From CBDAPE01 sp965198325 (GTDB taxonomy: Bacteria; Pseudomonadota; Alphaproteobacteria; UBA828; JAPUJA01): a DNA stretch of 64,000 nucleotides. Positions 26,892 to 34,918 of the stretch are shown in pieces. The stretch is from NCBI GenBank assembly GCA_965198325.1, contig CBDAPE010000016.1, positions 1 to 64,000 on the forward strand, given 5' to 3'. Each line of letters begins with the position of its first letter. Positions within the stretch are counted from its first letter, which is position 1. The notes below the pieces were generated by a model. It did no database searches and was not told where the DNA came from. It saw only the letters and a program-made list of their open reading frames with translations. Position numbers and translations under genes: made by a program.

Positions 26892-27812
26892 ATGATCAAG
26901 AACCCGATGCCGTGGCCCAAGGGAAACCGCTGCGCCGCGACCTTCAGCTGGGACATGGATGCCGACAGCATCATTCACATGGCGCACCCCGACGACGCGA
27001 ACACCCGCGTCTCGACCATGTCCTATTTGCGTTACGGGCCCCAGATCGGCGTTCCGCGCATCTGCGAGCTGTTCGAGAAATACGGGCTGAAGACGACCTT
27101 CTTCTGTCCCGCCTGGTCGATGGAAGAACATCCCGCGGCCGTCGAGCGCATCCTCGAGGGCGGCCACGAGATCGCCCATCACGGCTACATGCACGAGCTG
27201 CCCAATCTCAACACCCGCGATCGCGAGGCCTACTGGACGGGTCGCGCCGTCGATACCCATGTTCGCATGACGGGCAAGAAGCCGACCGGCTACCGGGCGC
27301 CCTGGTACAACTTCTCGCGCAACACCATCGAGATCCTGCCCGAACACGGGTTCCTCTATGACAGCTCCCTGATGGGCGACGACTTGCCCTACAAGATTCG
27401 CTCGCGCACCGGCAAGGAGCTGGTCGAGATCCCCTGCTGGTGGACCACCGACGACTGGCCCCACTACGTCCACAACTTCGATCTCGACTACATGATGACG
27501 ATCCAGCCGCCGCGCCTCGCCCACGAGGTCTACTGGTCGGAGTTCGAGGCGGCCTACGAGTTCAAGGCGTTGTGGATGTGCACCTGGCATCCGTTCGTTA
27601 CGGGCCGGGCTTCGCGCATGCGCTATGTGGAAAAAATGATCAAGGACATGCTCAAGAAGGGCAAGGTCTGGATCACGACCCACGAGGAGGTCGCGAAGCA
27701 CGCCAAGAAGCTGTTCGATTCCGGCAAATATTCGCCCCGGGTCGACACCATCCCCTACAAGGACGGGCGCATACCCGAACTCGCCGAAGACGCGCAGCCG
27801 CTGCGCGGGTAA
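26892..27812 (+). CDS. polysaccharide deacetylase family protein (PuuE/allantoinase-like)
   Basis: A 306-residue NodB-homology carbohydrate-esterase-4 fold. Motifs are ATFSWDMDAD (motif 1), HEIAHHGYMHELP (motif 2), GYRAPWYNFS (motif 3) and MCTWHPFVTGR near the C-terminus. The long form with SWDMDAD and full-length barrel resembles the allantoinase/PuuE subgroup and others acting on cyclic amides more than peptidoglycan deacetylases, which fits the deaminase/DUF1989 context. The start is ATG at 26892. Confidence 0.83.
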   Translation: MIKNPMPWPKGNRCAATFSWDMDADSIIHMAHPDDANTRVSTMSYLRYGPQIGVPRICELFEKYGLKTTFFCPAWSMEEHPAAVERILEGGHEIAHHGYMHELPNLNTRDREAYWTGRAVDTHVRMTGKKPTGYRAPWYNFSRNTIEILPEHGFLYDSSLMGDDLPYKIRSRTGKELVEIPCWWTTDDWPHYVHNFDLDYMMTIQPPRLAHEVYWSEFEAAYEFKALWMCTWHPFVTGRASRMRYVEKMIKDMLKKGKVWITTHEEVAKHAKKLFDSGKYSPRVDTIPYKDGRIPELAEDAQPLRG

Positions 27813-27829
27813 TTGACGATTGCGGTGAC

Positions 27830-27857
27830 GGCCGGCGCGGCGGGTCCGCGCCCGGCC
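27830..27857 (+). terminator. GC-rich hairpin after the deacetylase gene
   Basis: GGCCGGCGCGG pairs with CCGCGCCCGGCC with one bulge across a 5-nt loop, 18 nt past the stop codon. No T tract follows, so confidence is limited. Confidence 0.35.
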
Positions 27858-27928
27858 GCCCCGGGTTGACGGCCCTCCCGGCAATCGCCATGTTGGTTCG
27901 ATAAGCTGTTCGAAGGGAAGATTGGGGG

Positions 27929-28717
27929 ATGGTGTTTTCGGAGCTCACGTCCGAACAGCAGATCCGTGCCTTGTCGGATCTGGTCCGGTTTCTCGCGGAA
28001 AATAACTGCTCCAGCCTCGATGCGGCCGCCGCACGCCTCGGCCAGTCGCCGCAGCAGATTTGGACCCGGCTGCTCAGCGATGCCGGAGCCCCGGAAACCG
28101 AGATACCCCGGGATAAAATTGGGGCCCGGTCGAGCCGGCGGGGCCATCTCTACCCGAACCGCGCGGCCCTTCTGGGCATGCTCCAGCGCCCGGAAGGCGT
28201 ATGCGAAAGCGAGGCGCTGGCGGCCACCGGATGGCGCCGCCGTGTCGGCACTCTGCGCCGGACGGCTCACGAAACCGGGTCGGTGTTCATCGGGATCGAT
28301 CCGCCGGGTAGCGAACGCCGCTATTACGCGGTCGCGCCCGACGGGCTCGACGATTTTCAGCGCTCGCATGCGGACGAGCCGATCGTCGAAACCGCCCGCC
28401 CCAATGCGCTTCGCCTGAACGCGACGCGGGTCGCCGGGGTCACGTTGCCCCAGGTCATCGCGGCGGGGTTTCTTAAGCCGCCGTTGAATCTGGAGGCCCA
28501 TCACAACGGCACGCGGCTGACCGCGGTCATCCAGGCCGACGGGTCGGTCCTTTTCGACGGTCGCCCGTTTCCCTCGCCGTCCTCTGCGGGAAGCGCCGCG
28601 ACCGGCGAACTCGCGTGCCCGGGCTGGGCGTTCTGGAAGATCTGCGACCCCGAGACCGGCGAACGCGAGCCCTTGAACGAGTTCCGTCAGCTGTACCTCG
28701 ACAATATCGGCGGCTAG
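27929..28717 (+). CDS. RAMA-domain protein with N-terminal winged-helix-like region
   Basis: A 262-residue protein. The C-terminal ~90 residues (PPLNLEAHHNGTRLTAVIQADG, VLFDGRPFPSPSSAGSAATG, GWAFWKICDPETGEREPLNEFR) match the RAMA domain (Restriction Adenine Methylase Associated), a predicted nucleic-acid or modified-base-binding fold. The N-terminal part (EQQIRALSDLVRFLAEN, SLDAAAARLGQSPQQIWTRLL) and the middle (GMLQRPEGVCESEALAATGWRRRVGTLR) look like two DNA-binding helical modules. No methylase or nuclease is adjacent. The function is unknown. Confidence 0.7.
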   Translation: MVFSELTSEQQIRALSDLVRFLAENNCSSLDAAAARLGQSPQQIWTRLLSDAGAPETEIPRDKIGARSSRRGHLYPNRAALLGMLQRPEGVCESEALAATGWRRRVGTLRRTAHETGSVFIGIDPPGSERRYYAVAPDGLDDFQRSHADEPIVETARPNALRLNATRVAGVTLPQVIAAGFLKPPLNLEAHHNGTRLTAVIQADGSVLFDGRPFPSPSSAGSAATGELACPGWAFWKICDPETGEREPLNEFRQLYLDNIGG

Positions 28718-28812
28718 CCTACAGTCCGGCGTGTTGGCGCCGCCAGGATCGGCCGCGCAGACGGCATGAGGGAACGGGCGACAGGTCCGAACGCGGAGCA
28801 GGGAGAACGATC

Positions 28813-30033
28813 ATGGAAGGGCGCTATTTCCCCCAGGACGAATATGAAAGTCGCTGGGACCGGGTTCACGCCGAGATGGACCGTCGCCGCTTCGAGACCG
28901 CGGTGGTCTGGGGCCGATCGGGCGGCTCGTTCGACCGCTGCGGCGACGTGCTCTGGCTCTCGAACTTCTATTCCACCGCGACCGGTCACGGCATCGAGAC
29001 CACGACGGAAAACCGCGACGCCGCCTATTTCAACGCCCGGGCCCATAACGCGGTCATCCTCTCGCCCGGCGAAATTCCCGAACTTCAGGCCGACGAGGAT
29101 ACCCCGCGCGAAGAGCTGATGCCGATCCCGACCGATCACATCGAGTGGCATCACGATACGGTCAAGGGCGTCGCCGAATCCCTCAGGCGCCGCGGTGTTG
29201 CGGGCCGGGTTGCGCTCGTCGGCTCCGACTTCTTCCCGATGAAATACTGGGAGCAGCTCCAGCGCTACACGCCGGACATCGAATGGGCGGTCGACGACAG
29301 CCTGGTGCTCGACGTCCGGCGCAAGAAGAGCCCCCGCGAGCTCGACGCCATGCGCAAGGCGGGCCACATCGCGGCGCGCGGGCTCGACCGCCTGATGCAG
29401 GCGCTTGTGCTGGGCCGCTCCGAGGCTGAGGCCGCGTCGGCAGCCCAGGCCGAGGTCGCGCGCTCGGGCGGGCGCACCATGATGAGCGCGGTCTCCCACG
29501 GCGAGCTGATCCCCTATTTCGCGGCCAATCCGCTGACCGGCTATTCCCAGCTTGCGCCCAAGCGGGGCGATCTCGTGCGCGCCTGGGTCTACGGGCCGAT
29601 GTTTCACGGCTATTTCGTCGATCCCGGGCGCACCGCCGTGTGCGGCGGCAAGCCCAGCCCCGAACAGCGCGAGCTGATCGAGACCAACGCGGATTTCGTC
29701 GGGCGTCTGATGGCCAGGGTGCGGCCCGGCGTACGCGTCATGGACGTCGCGCTCTACGGCGACGAGCTGATGGCCGAATTTGGCAGCGGCACCGACCAGC
29801 TGTCCGAGAAATGGCCCCATTACGGCCACACCAACGGCATGATGATCGAAACCCCGATCTTCGGAAAAACGCTCTGCGATTCAGACGCCGTGGTCGAGGC
29901 CGGCTGGGTCTGCGGCTCGGAAATATTTCTCTCACGGCCGGGGCTGGGCAGCGCGGGCTACGAGCAGAATTACATCGTGGGCGAAGAGGCCAACGAGCTG
30001 ATCACGCCCGCGCCGCTGCTCTATTGGGATTGA
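28813..30033 (+). CDS. M24-family metallohydrolase, second copy
   Basis: A 406-residue paralogue of the gene at 3157-4347, with the same architecture and the same C-terminal LLYWD ending. Metal-ligand regions are RGDLVRAWVYGP, YFVDPGRTAVCGG, HYGHTNGM and CGSEIFLSRPG. The start MEGRYFPQDEYESRW at 28813 follows a GGGAG site. The 3' part has a decayed, internally deleted copy at 34590-34712, beyond the tail-fibre island. The DoeA/creatinase-like substrate is unresolved. Confidence 0.82.
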   Translation: MEGRYFPQDEYESRWDRVHAEMDRRRFETAVVWGRSGGSFDRCGDVLWLSNFYSTATGHGIETTTENRDAAYFNARAHNAVILSPGEIPELQADEDTPREELMPIPTDHIEWHHDTVKGVAESLRRRGVAGRVALVGSDFFPMKYWEQLQRYTPDIEWAVDDSLVLDVRRKKSPRELDAMRKAGHIAARGLDRLMQALVLGRSEAEAASAAQAEVARSGGRTMMSAVSHGELIPYFAANPLTGYSQLAPKRGDLVRAWVYGPMFHGYFVDPGRTAVCGGKPSPEQRELIETNADFVGRLMARVRPGVRVMDVALYGDELMAEFGSGTDQLSEKWPHYGHTNGMMIETPIFGKTLCDSDAVVEAGWVCGSEIFLSRPGLGSAGYEQNYIVGEEANELITPAPLLYWD

Positions 30034-30368
30034 AGGGGCGGCCAGACCAAAAGAGCATTTTGGTGCCCGGATCGGTCGTCCACAGTTTGACCAACTGACT
30101 TGGCCTGGAACCGGTCCGATCGGATTATCCGGCTGATCGAAATTTATAGGACGCTCGGTCCGCGCCACTTCTTGCATGTTTACGGCCGACGCTGTGCGCA
30201 ACAAGTTGCAGCAAGGTTACTGGACCTTGCTCACGCCAAACCGGATGACTGTGTTCAACGCTTCGCGTGCGGACTGAGATTTTCCCTCGCACTGCGTCGA
30301 TCACGAGGGGTCCCGCCAACGACGCGAACAATCCCTCAAGTTGCTTTTGAATGGTCAGGTGTTATCTC
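30034..30368. other. 335-bp stretch without a supported gene
   Basis: Lies between the convergent M24 gene and the tail-fibre-like gene. I see no ribosome site with a credible reading frame and no RNA gene. Base composition is lower in GC than the flanking host genes. It marks one edge of the island ending at 34712. Confidence 0.5.
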
Positions 30369-30782
30369 CTAAAATCCGGGGCTGCCGGTGTTGATTTGAT
30401 ATGTGACGACATTGCAGGTGCCGGTCGTAAAGCTGGCGGTGAGCTTGCCGCCCGTATTCGCGTTGACCGTCATCGTTCCCCCCGAGCTGTTCATGGTGAC
30501 CGGGCCGTAGACCCACCCTCCACCTGCGCCGCCGAAGCCCGAAAAGAACAGTCCACCGACGATATGGGCCGTGGTAATATCCTGCGCGGTGATCCACGAC
30601 AACGTGCCGTAAGTCGATCCAGAAATAACCAACGCCGATGAGCCAACTCCCGACACGATGTAGGCTTGTTTTTCGATCGGGTCGAACCCTCCGTTTTCAG
30701 GAAAATCGATGGAAAACCGGCTGGCTGGTGGAATGTTGGTAGCGTGAGCCACGGACGCTGCCTGTTTTACGGATCGAGACAT
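30369..30782 (-). CDS. C-terminal part of the tail-fibre-like gene, out of frame with the main part
   Basis: A 137-residue open stretch (MSRSVKQAASVAHATNIPPASRFSIDFPENGG ... GSPGF). The frame is open upstream through SDIVFQVDADPADADHDFA and, further up, IEASGASSGVTLFDTSAPEGSLKV to the G9 tract at 31106-31114. It is therefore almost certainly the natural C-terminus of the protein starting at 33919, not a separate gene. Its glycine-rich beta-strand character matches the rest of the fibre. Confidence 0.6.
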   Translation of the reverse strand: MSRSVKQAASVAHATNIPPASRFSIDFPENGGFDPIEKQAYIVSGVGSSALVISGSTYGTLSWITAQDITTAHIVGGLFFSGFGGAGGGWVYGPVTMNSSGGTMTVNANTGGKLTASFTTGTCNVVTYQINTGSPGF

Positions 30783-30817
30783 TGCAAAATCGTGATCGGC
30801 GTCTGCCGGGTCTGCAT

Positions 30818-33800
30818 CTACTTGAAATACGATATCTGACCGTTCAAACGTCGTAGAGTCGGAACCGAACTTCCAGTGTCCAAGCCCGCCGCCAGCACTG
30901 GCGTCGTGAAATAGGGAATATTTATTGGCGTCGGCTTCGACGCGGAAATCGACGTTCTCCTGGTTCTCGTTGATAATGACGGTGCCGTTCGCGCCCCCAT
31001 CGCCTCCATCGGTGACTTTGAGCGAGCCTTCGGGCGCACTTGTGTCAAAAAGCGTGACGCCTGAACTAGCGCCGCTAGCTTCAATCGACAGTACGGGGCT
31101 CGATGCCCCCCCCCGCTGATACCAAGATTGACCGTTCCCGTCGTGCCCGTTCTCTCAAGTTCGATGATCTGACGAGCGGTAGTGTCCCGAGTAAACTTGC
31201 TCTTGCCGGATCTATCGATTCGCAAGCGTTCTGTTAACGCGTTACTCCCGTCCGGTGTTGTGAGGAACACGAGCCGGCCCGGCATATCGTTGGCTCCGGG
31301 CGTACCATCGACGTGAGCTGCGATTTGTGCTGCTGGGTTGTTCAGATCGGTTCCATCCGACCCGCCCCACGAGATTTCGCCAAGCTCGTCGTTATCGACC
31401 ACGGCGCCTTGCGTGCCGGGTGTACCGCCGCCGCGCGACTTGTTGAAGAAGAACCCGCCGCCGTGGGTGTCCGTGGCCCAGTTCGTAACCCCCATGATCG
31501 AGCGCGACGGGGTTGAGCCGTGAACCTGAATCGCCGGCACGTCCGCGCCAATGCTCGGCAAGGTGGTGTCGTGTCCGATGACGAGTTTGCTGTCCATCTC
31601 GCTCGACAGCATGTTGGCCTTGAAATGGAAATCGTCGGCGCCCGCGACCTTTATGTCGATTACATCGTCCGTATCGGCGGTAATCGAGGTGTCCCCGTCC
31701 ACGTCCAGAATGATCTCCGTCCCGTTCGCGTCGAATTTGCCCGTCTGCGGCGTAATGTTTCCCGCACTGTCAATGCGCATTCGCTCTGTGCCGCCCGTCG
31801 TGACCGCAATTTCGTTAGCAGCGGGCCAGAAAACTCCCGTGTCCAAATCATCGGTCTTGGCGATCGTCGGACCCGTTTCGCTGCCGGCAAATGTAAGGGA
31901 AAGAACGCCGTCGCGGTTTAGACGCATCTTTACCGTGAAGGGATTGCCATTCCAGAACACGAGGGCCCCGCGCGTATCCAGCGTGTCCCGAACCGCGCCG
32001 GTCCGGCCGAGATTTCCCGCGGCGGTGTCGTCTTTGGCATGAAAAAGGATAGAGGGCCCGAAGCCGTCTGCCATATTGCCCGTGCTCTGGGCAACGACCG
32101 TGACCGTATCGACAATCGTATTCGTCGCGGTGGTCTCGTTTTCAAGCCACGCCGCACGGTCAACTTGCGGCGTACTCGATGCGACAACCTCAAGCCGCGC
32201 GTTGATAGAAGCCTTGCTCGGAACCCTGCCGATGCCGACCAGATCGTCTGCTGCAACCGTGTTGATCAGATTGGCTTCGCCCTGACCCTCGACGCGGAAG
32301 TCGTTGTCGCCGCCGTCTTCGTTGAACACAGCATCTCTGCGCCGGTCGAGGGTGGCGACTGGTGAAACGGGAGGATTGCCGATACAGATCTTACCCCCCT
32401 CGATAAATACGGTTTGCAAACCTGCGGCATGAAGCCGCATCCTGCGGTCGTTGTTGACATAATCCACCACGCCGTCCGCTGCACCGTCCGTCGGGTTGCC
32501 AAACGCGATACCGCCGATCTGAGCTTTTGGCGTAAGAATCGAAAGGCCGGTATCAACAGCCCCCTCTAGAACGATATCGTCGCGACTGAGGTGCGGAGAA
32601 ATCGTACCCGCGCTCGCAACAAACACGTTGAGCTTTGCCTCGGGCGTTGCCGTGCCGACGCCTATGCGGTCGTTTCCAGCATCGATGTAGAACATATTGT
32701 CGTCGTTCTGCGACCTTATCCGAGTGTCTACGTTTTCACCGCTTTGGTTTATGTCGATTATGTTTCCGTCCCACGTCTGCCGGATCACGGCGCCGGCATA
32801 GAGATACACCTTATCGCCACTACGCTCATAGCGAAGGGCGCCCCGAAAATTGGCGTCAGTGTCAGCAAAGACGATGTGTTGGTTCTGCGTGTTAGGCCCG
32901 GTAAACGTAACACCTGAGCTACCCTCGTTACTCTCGAATACCGCGACGTCGTAAAGGCCGCTGACCATCCCGCTCGACGCGCTCTCAACGACATGAAGTT
33001 GTCCTTCAGGTGTTGTCGTCAAATCGCCAATCAACGTGTTCTGATTCGCATGTATCGCGGTATTGGCCACTTGAAGTTGCTCGGCCGTGGCATTGTCGTC
33101 GATGCCGGGAGAGGTGAAAGCCCCCGTCAGCGTAAGCCCGGTGAATGTCGGGCTGTCGCCCGTGCCGACCCCGATAGACGTGCGCAACGTTGCACCGCTC
33201 TCAATCGCCGGGTCCGTCGTACCGTCACCCACGATCATCTCGCCGTCGGCCAAGACTGCCGTCGCCGTTATCGCTCCGGCTCCGCTGCCGAGCAAAATTC
33301 CGCCATCCGTCAGCGACGAAGCGCCCGTGCCGCCGTCCGCGACCGCCAGGTCGGTGGTAAGAGACAGCGTGCCGATGGTAACCGAGCCGATCGTTCCGCC
33401 CTCGATGGCGTTGCCGCTGATCTGATCGGCGGCGAAGGTCAGTGTGCTCGCGGCCGAGAAATCGAACGCGCCGGCGCCGTTGAGCGTCTTGCCCGCGTCG
33501 ATCGCAACGTTCGAGCCGTCGAGCGTGCCGCCGCCGATATCGTCGGCGTTGATCGTGTTGGCGCCGAACGAGACCGAACCGCTCGAGAAATCGAACGTGC
33601 CCGCGCCGCTCAGCGTCTCGCCCGCCTCGACGGTCACGTTGCCGTGGAAGGTGTTGTCCTTGATCAGCGCGCCGTCGATGGTCACGCCTGTGTTGGGGCT
33701 GTATTCATTGATGACGTTGACATTGAGGTCGTCGATAACGGACACGCCAGCGCCCGAGGTTCTCTCGGCGATGATATAGACCCGGATCCCCTTCGGAAAC

Positions 33801-33919
33801 CGCACCCGGCCGTTCAAGGTTCGCTCCTCGATGTCGTCGACCTTGAGGATGCTGGTCACGGCCACGCCCGCGGCGGCGACCGCCTCGGTGATGTTGTCGA
33901 TCTTGACTTCGCTGGACAT
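30818..33919 (-). CDS. large phage-tail-fibre / adhesin-like repeat protein, frameshifted at a G9 tract
   Basis: A 1033-residue beta-rich protein. Residues 60-230 are short Gly/Asp/Thr repeats (AGETLSGAGTFDFSSGSVSFGA, AVADGGTGASSLTDGGILLGSG, ADGEMIVGDGTTDPAIESGATLRTSIG), a pattern frequent in tail fibres and trimeric adhesins. Later units repeat IGVGTATPEAKLNV and RMRIDSAGNI. The last ~90 residues, after SGGG, are an Arg/Lys-rich out-of-frame tail caused by nine G residues (31106-31114); ten or seven would keep the fibre frame to 30369. There is no S74 chaperone domain. A GGGAGATTT ribosome site precedes the ATG. Confidence 0.72.
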   Translation of the reverse strand: MSSEVKIDNITEAVAAAGVAVTSILKVDDIEERTLNGRVRFPKGIRVYIIAERTSGAGVSVIDDLNVNVINEYSPNTGVTIDGALIKDNTFHGNVTVEAGETLSGAGTFDFSSGSVSFGANTINADDIGGGTLDGSNVAIDAGKTLNGAGAFDFSAASTLTFAADQISGNAIEGGTIGSVTIGTLSLTTDLAVADGGTGASSLTDGGILLGSGAGAITATAVLADGEMIVGDGTTDPAIESGATLRTSIGVGTGDSPTFTGLTLTGAFTSPGIDDNATAEQLQVANTAIHANQNTLIGDLTTTPEGQLHVVESASSGMVSGLYDVAVFESNEGSSGVTFTGPNTQNQHIVFADTDANFRGALRYERSGDKVYLYAGAVIRQTWDGNIIDINQSGENVDTRIRSQNDDNMFYIDAGNDRIGVGTATPEAKLNVFVASAGTISPHLSRDDIVLEGAVDTGLSILTPKAQIGGIAFGNPTDGAADGVVDYVNNDRRMRLHAAGLQTVFIEGGKICIGNPPVSPVATLDRRRDAVFNEDGGDNDFRVEGQGEANLINTVAADDLVGIGRVPSKASINARLEVVASSTPQVDRAAWLENETTATNTIVDTVTVVAQSTGNMADGFGPSILFHAKDDTAAGNLGRTGAVRDTLDTRGALVFWNGNPFTVKMRLNRDGVLSLTFAGSETGPTIAKTDDLDTGVFWPAANEIAVTTGGTERMRIDSAGNITPQTGKFDANGTEIILDVDGDTSITADTDDVIDIKVAGADDFHFKANMLSSEMDSKLVIGHDTTLPSIGADVPAIQVHGSTPSRSIMGVTNWATDTHGGGFFFNKSRGGGTPGTQGAVVDNDELGEISWGGSDGTDLNNPAAQIAAHVDGTPGANDMPGRLVFLTTPDGSNALTERLRIDRSGKSKFTRDTTARQIIELERTGTTGTVNLGISGGGHRAPYCRLKLAALVQASRFLTQVRPKARSKSPMEAMGARTAPSLSTRTRRTSISASKPTPINIPYFTTPVLAAGLDTGSSVPTLRRLNGQISYFK
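31106..31114 (-). repeat. homopolymeric G9 tract (C9 on plus strand) inside the tail-fibre-like gene
   Basis: Nine consecutive G in the coding strand exactly where the two reading frames meet. Gain of one G, or loss of two, joins the N-terminal 940-odd residues to the natural C-terminus. This is the structure of a slipped-strand phase-variation switch, but a homopolymer sequencing error would look the same. Confidence 0.75.
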
Positions 33920-33930
33920 TTCAAATCTCC

Positions 33931-34278
33931 CTATTTTGTGCGCGGCTCACGGGAACGCGGGTTGCGTCCGCGTTGGTCGTTACATCCCCGGGCATCTCGT
34001 ACGGGCGTCACATCCGCGCCCCTCGGCGCGCGCCCTGTGGAGTTTACGCGGACTCGAGCTCGGCCGCCGAGGCGGGCACCCGCACTGGGCGTCTGCGTCC
34101 CGGCCTCTTTCAGCGATTCGAGCTCCGCCTGGAGCGCGTCACGCTCGTCGCGGAGAAGCGTAATATCCGCACTGGCATGCACGAGTTTGTTCATGGCGTG
34201 GTCCCGCTGTTCCTGCAACGCAGCGAGCAGGGCGTTGACGTGGCGGGCATCGACGCCCGGTAACTCTCGATTGCTCAT
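33931..34278 (-). CDS. small coiled-coil protein upstream of the fibre gene
   Basis: A 115-residue protein: a heptad-like helix from about residue 10 to 60 (NALLAALQEQRDHAMNKLVHASADITLLRDERDALQAELESLKEAG), then a basic, disordered tail. A GGGAGAGA ribosome site precedes the ATG at 34278. The stop lies 11 nt before the fibre-gene start, so the two form an operon. A fibre chaperone or trimerising partner is possible but unproven. Confidence 0.62.
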   Translation of the reverse strand: MSNRELPGVDARHVNALLAALQEQRDHAMNKLVHASADITLLRDERDALQAELESLKEAGTQTPSAGARLGGRARVRVNSTGRAPRGADVTPVRDARGCNDQRGRNPRSREPRTK

Positions 34279-34589
34279 AAATCTCTCCCATTTTCTGCGC
34301 CGATTCGTCCGGGGCCGGGGCGTGGCTTGCTGCCGGCTTTGTGGTCGGATTATATGACTCGTTTAACGAGTAATATTTATATTCTAACGTTGTCTTTGTA
34401 AAGCGCCTATTTTCTTGTTCATATTAAATTGTGTTAACACAGAGGCTTATCCTAAAAGACGATTGGTATAGTGCATTTTATAAATTATTATAAAATATCT
34501 AAACTCGTTAATAGAGCTACTCACTTATGTTAAAAACTCTACTTAATATGGTGTATATTTAGTGATGTGCCGCCATATGGGTGTAGCTT
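34279..34589. other. AT-rich 311-bp leader without a gene
   Basis: Bases about 34350-34570 are only some 25-30 percent GC by eye, against GC-rich flanks. The stretch contains the palindrome at 34357-34371 and a related half-site near 34502. It carries no coding frame I trust. It probably holds the promoter of the two-gene fibre operon, and its composition suggests foreign origin. Confidence 0.6.
34357..34371. promoter_or_regulatory. perfect 7-1-7 palindrome, candidate operator
   Basis: ACTCGTTTAACGAGT is a perfect inverted repeat about 80 bp upstream of the coiled-coil gene. A similar sequence, ACTCGTTAATAGAG, occurs from about 34503. Spacing and AT-rich setting suit a repressor site for the fibre operon. 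Confidence 0.45.
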
Positions 34590-34712
34590 GAAACCAACGC
34601 GGATTTCGTCGGGCGCCTGATGGGCAGGGTGCGGCCCGGCGCCTGCGTCATGGATGTTGCGCGCTACGGCGACGAGCTCATCACACTCGCCCCGTTGCTC
34701 TACAGGGATTGA
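34590..34712 (+). pseudogene. decayed 3' fragment of the M24 hydrolase gene
   Basis: Forty codons plus stop: ETNADFVGRLMGRVRPG, then VMDVARYGDEL joined directly to ITLAPLLYRD. The first 87 nt match 29680-29766 with about nine mismatches, and the end matches the final codons of the intact gene. The segment corresponding to 231 bp (77 codons) is missing, bounded in the intact gene by the 10-nt repeat ACGAGCTGAT (29762 and 29993). It is a displaced duplicate of the neighbouring gene end on the far side of the island. Confidence 0.85.
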
Positions 34713-34918
34713 GACGGGGCCTGTTGATAGCCTTCCTTAGCAGTGCCCGCGAAGCCCGGAGGGCCGGACCACCGCGGACTGCCTGTCCGTCGATCGGCGC
34801 TTAATCGGCGCTTAACAAATAAGGTGTATTAGATCTAAACCATAATATTTATTTTCCGCATCGGACGTGAAACGATGCGCCCGCGCTTTCTGCACCTTGC
34901 CGACGCTGCGATGCTCAC

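Noticed and set aside
26580..27884. 434-codon minus-strand open frame opposite the polysaccharide deacetylase
   Set aside because: The plus strand encodes complete NodB motifs; the minus frame is low-complexity antisense.
30369..34278. Complete prophage
   Set aside because: Only a fibre-like protein and a small coiled-coil protein are present. No capsid, portal, terminase, integrase, lysis or regulator genes are seen.
32993..34357. 454-codon plus-strand open frame opposite the fibre and coiled-coil genes
   Set aside because: The opposite strand has ribosome sites and repeat-protein structure. This frame is Arg/Asp-rich antisense of the repeats.
34793..34815. Short tandem repeat ATCGGCGCTTA x2
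   Set aside because: Only two 11-12-bp copies, with no link to a gene start or known site.
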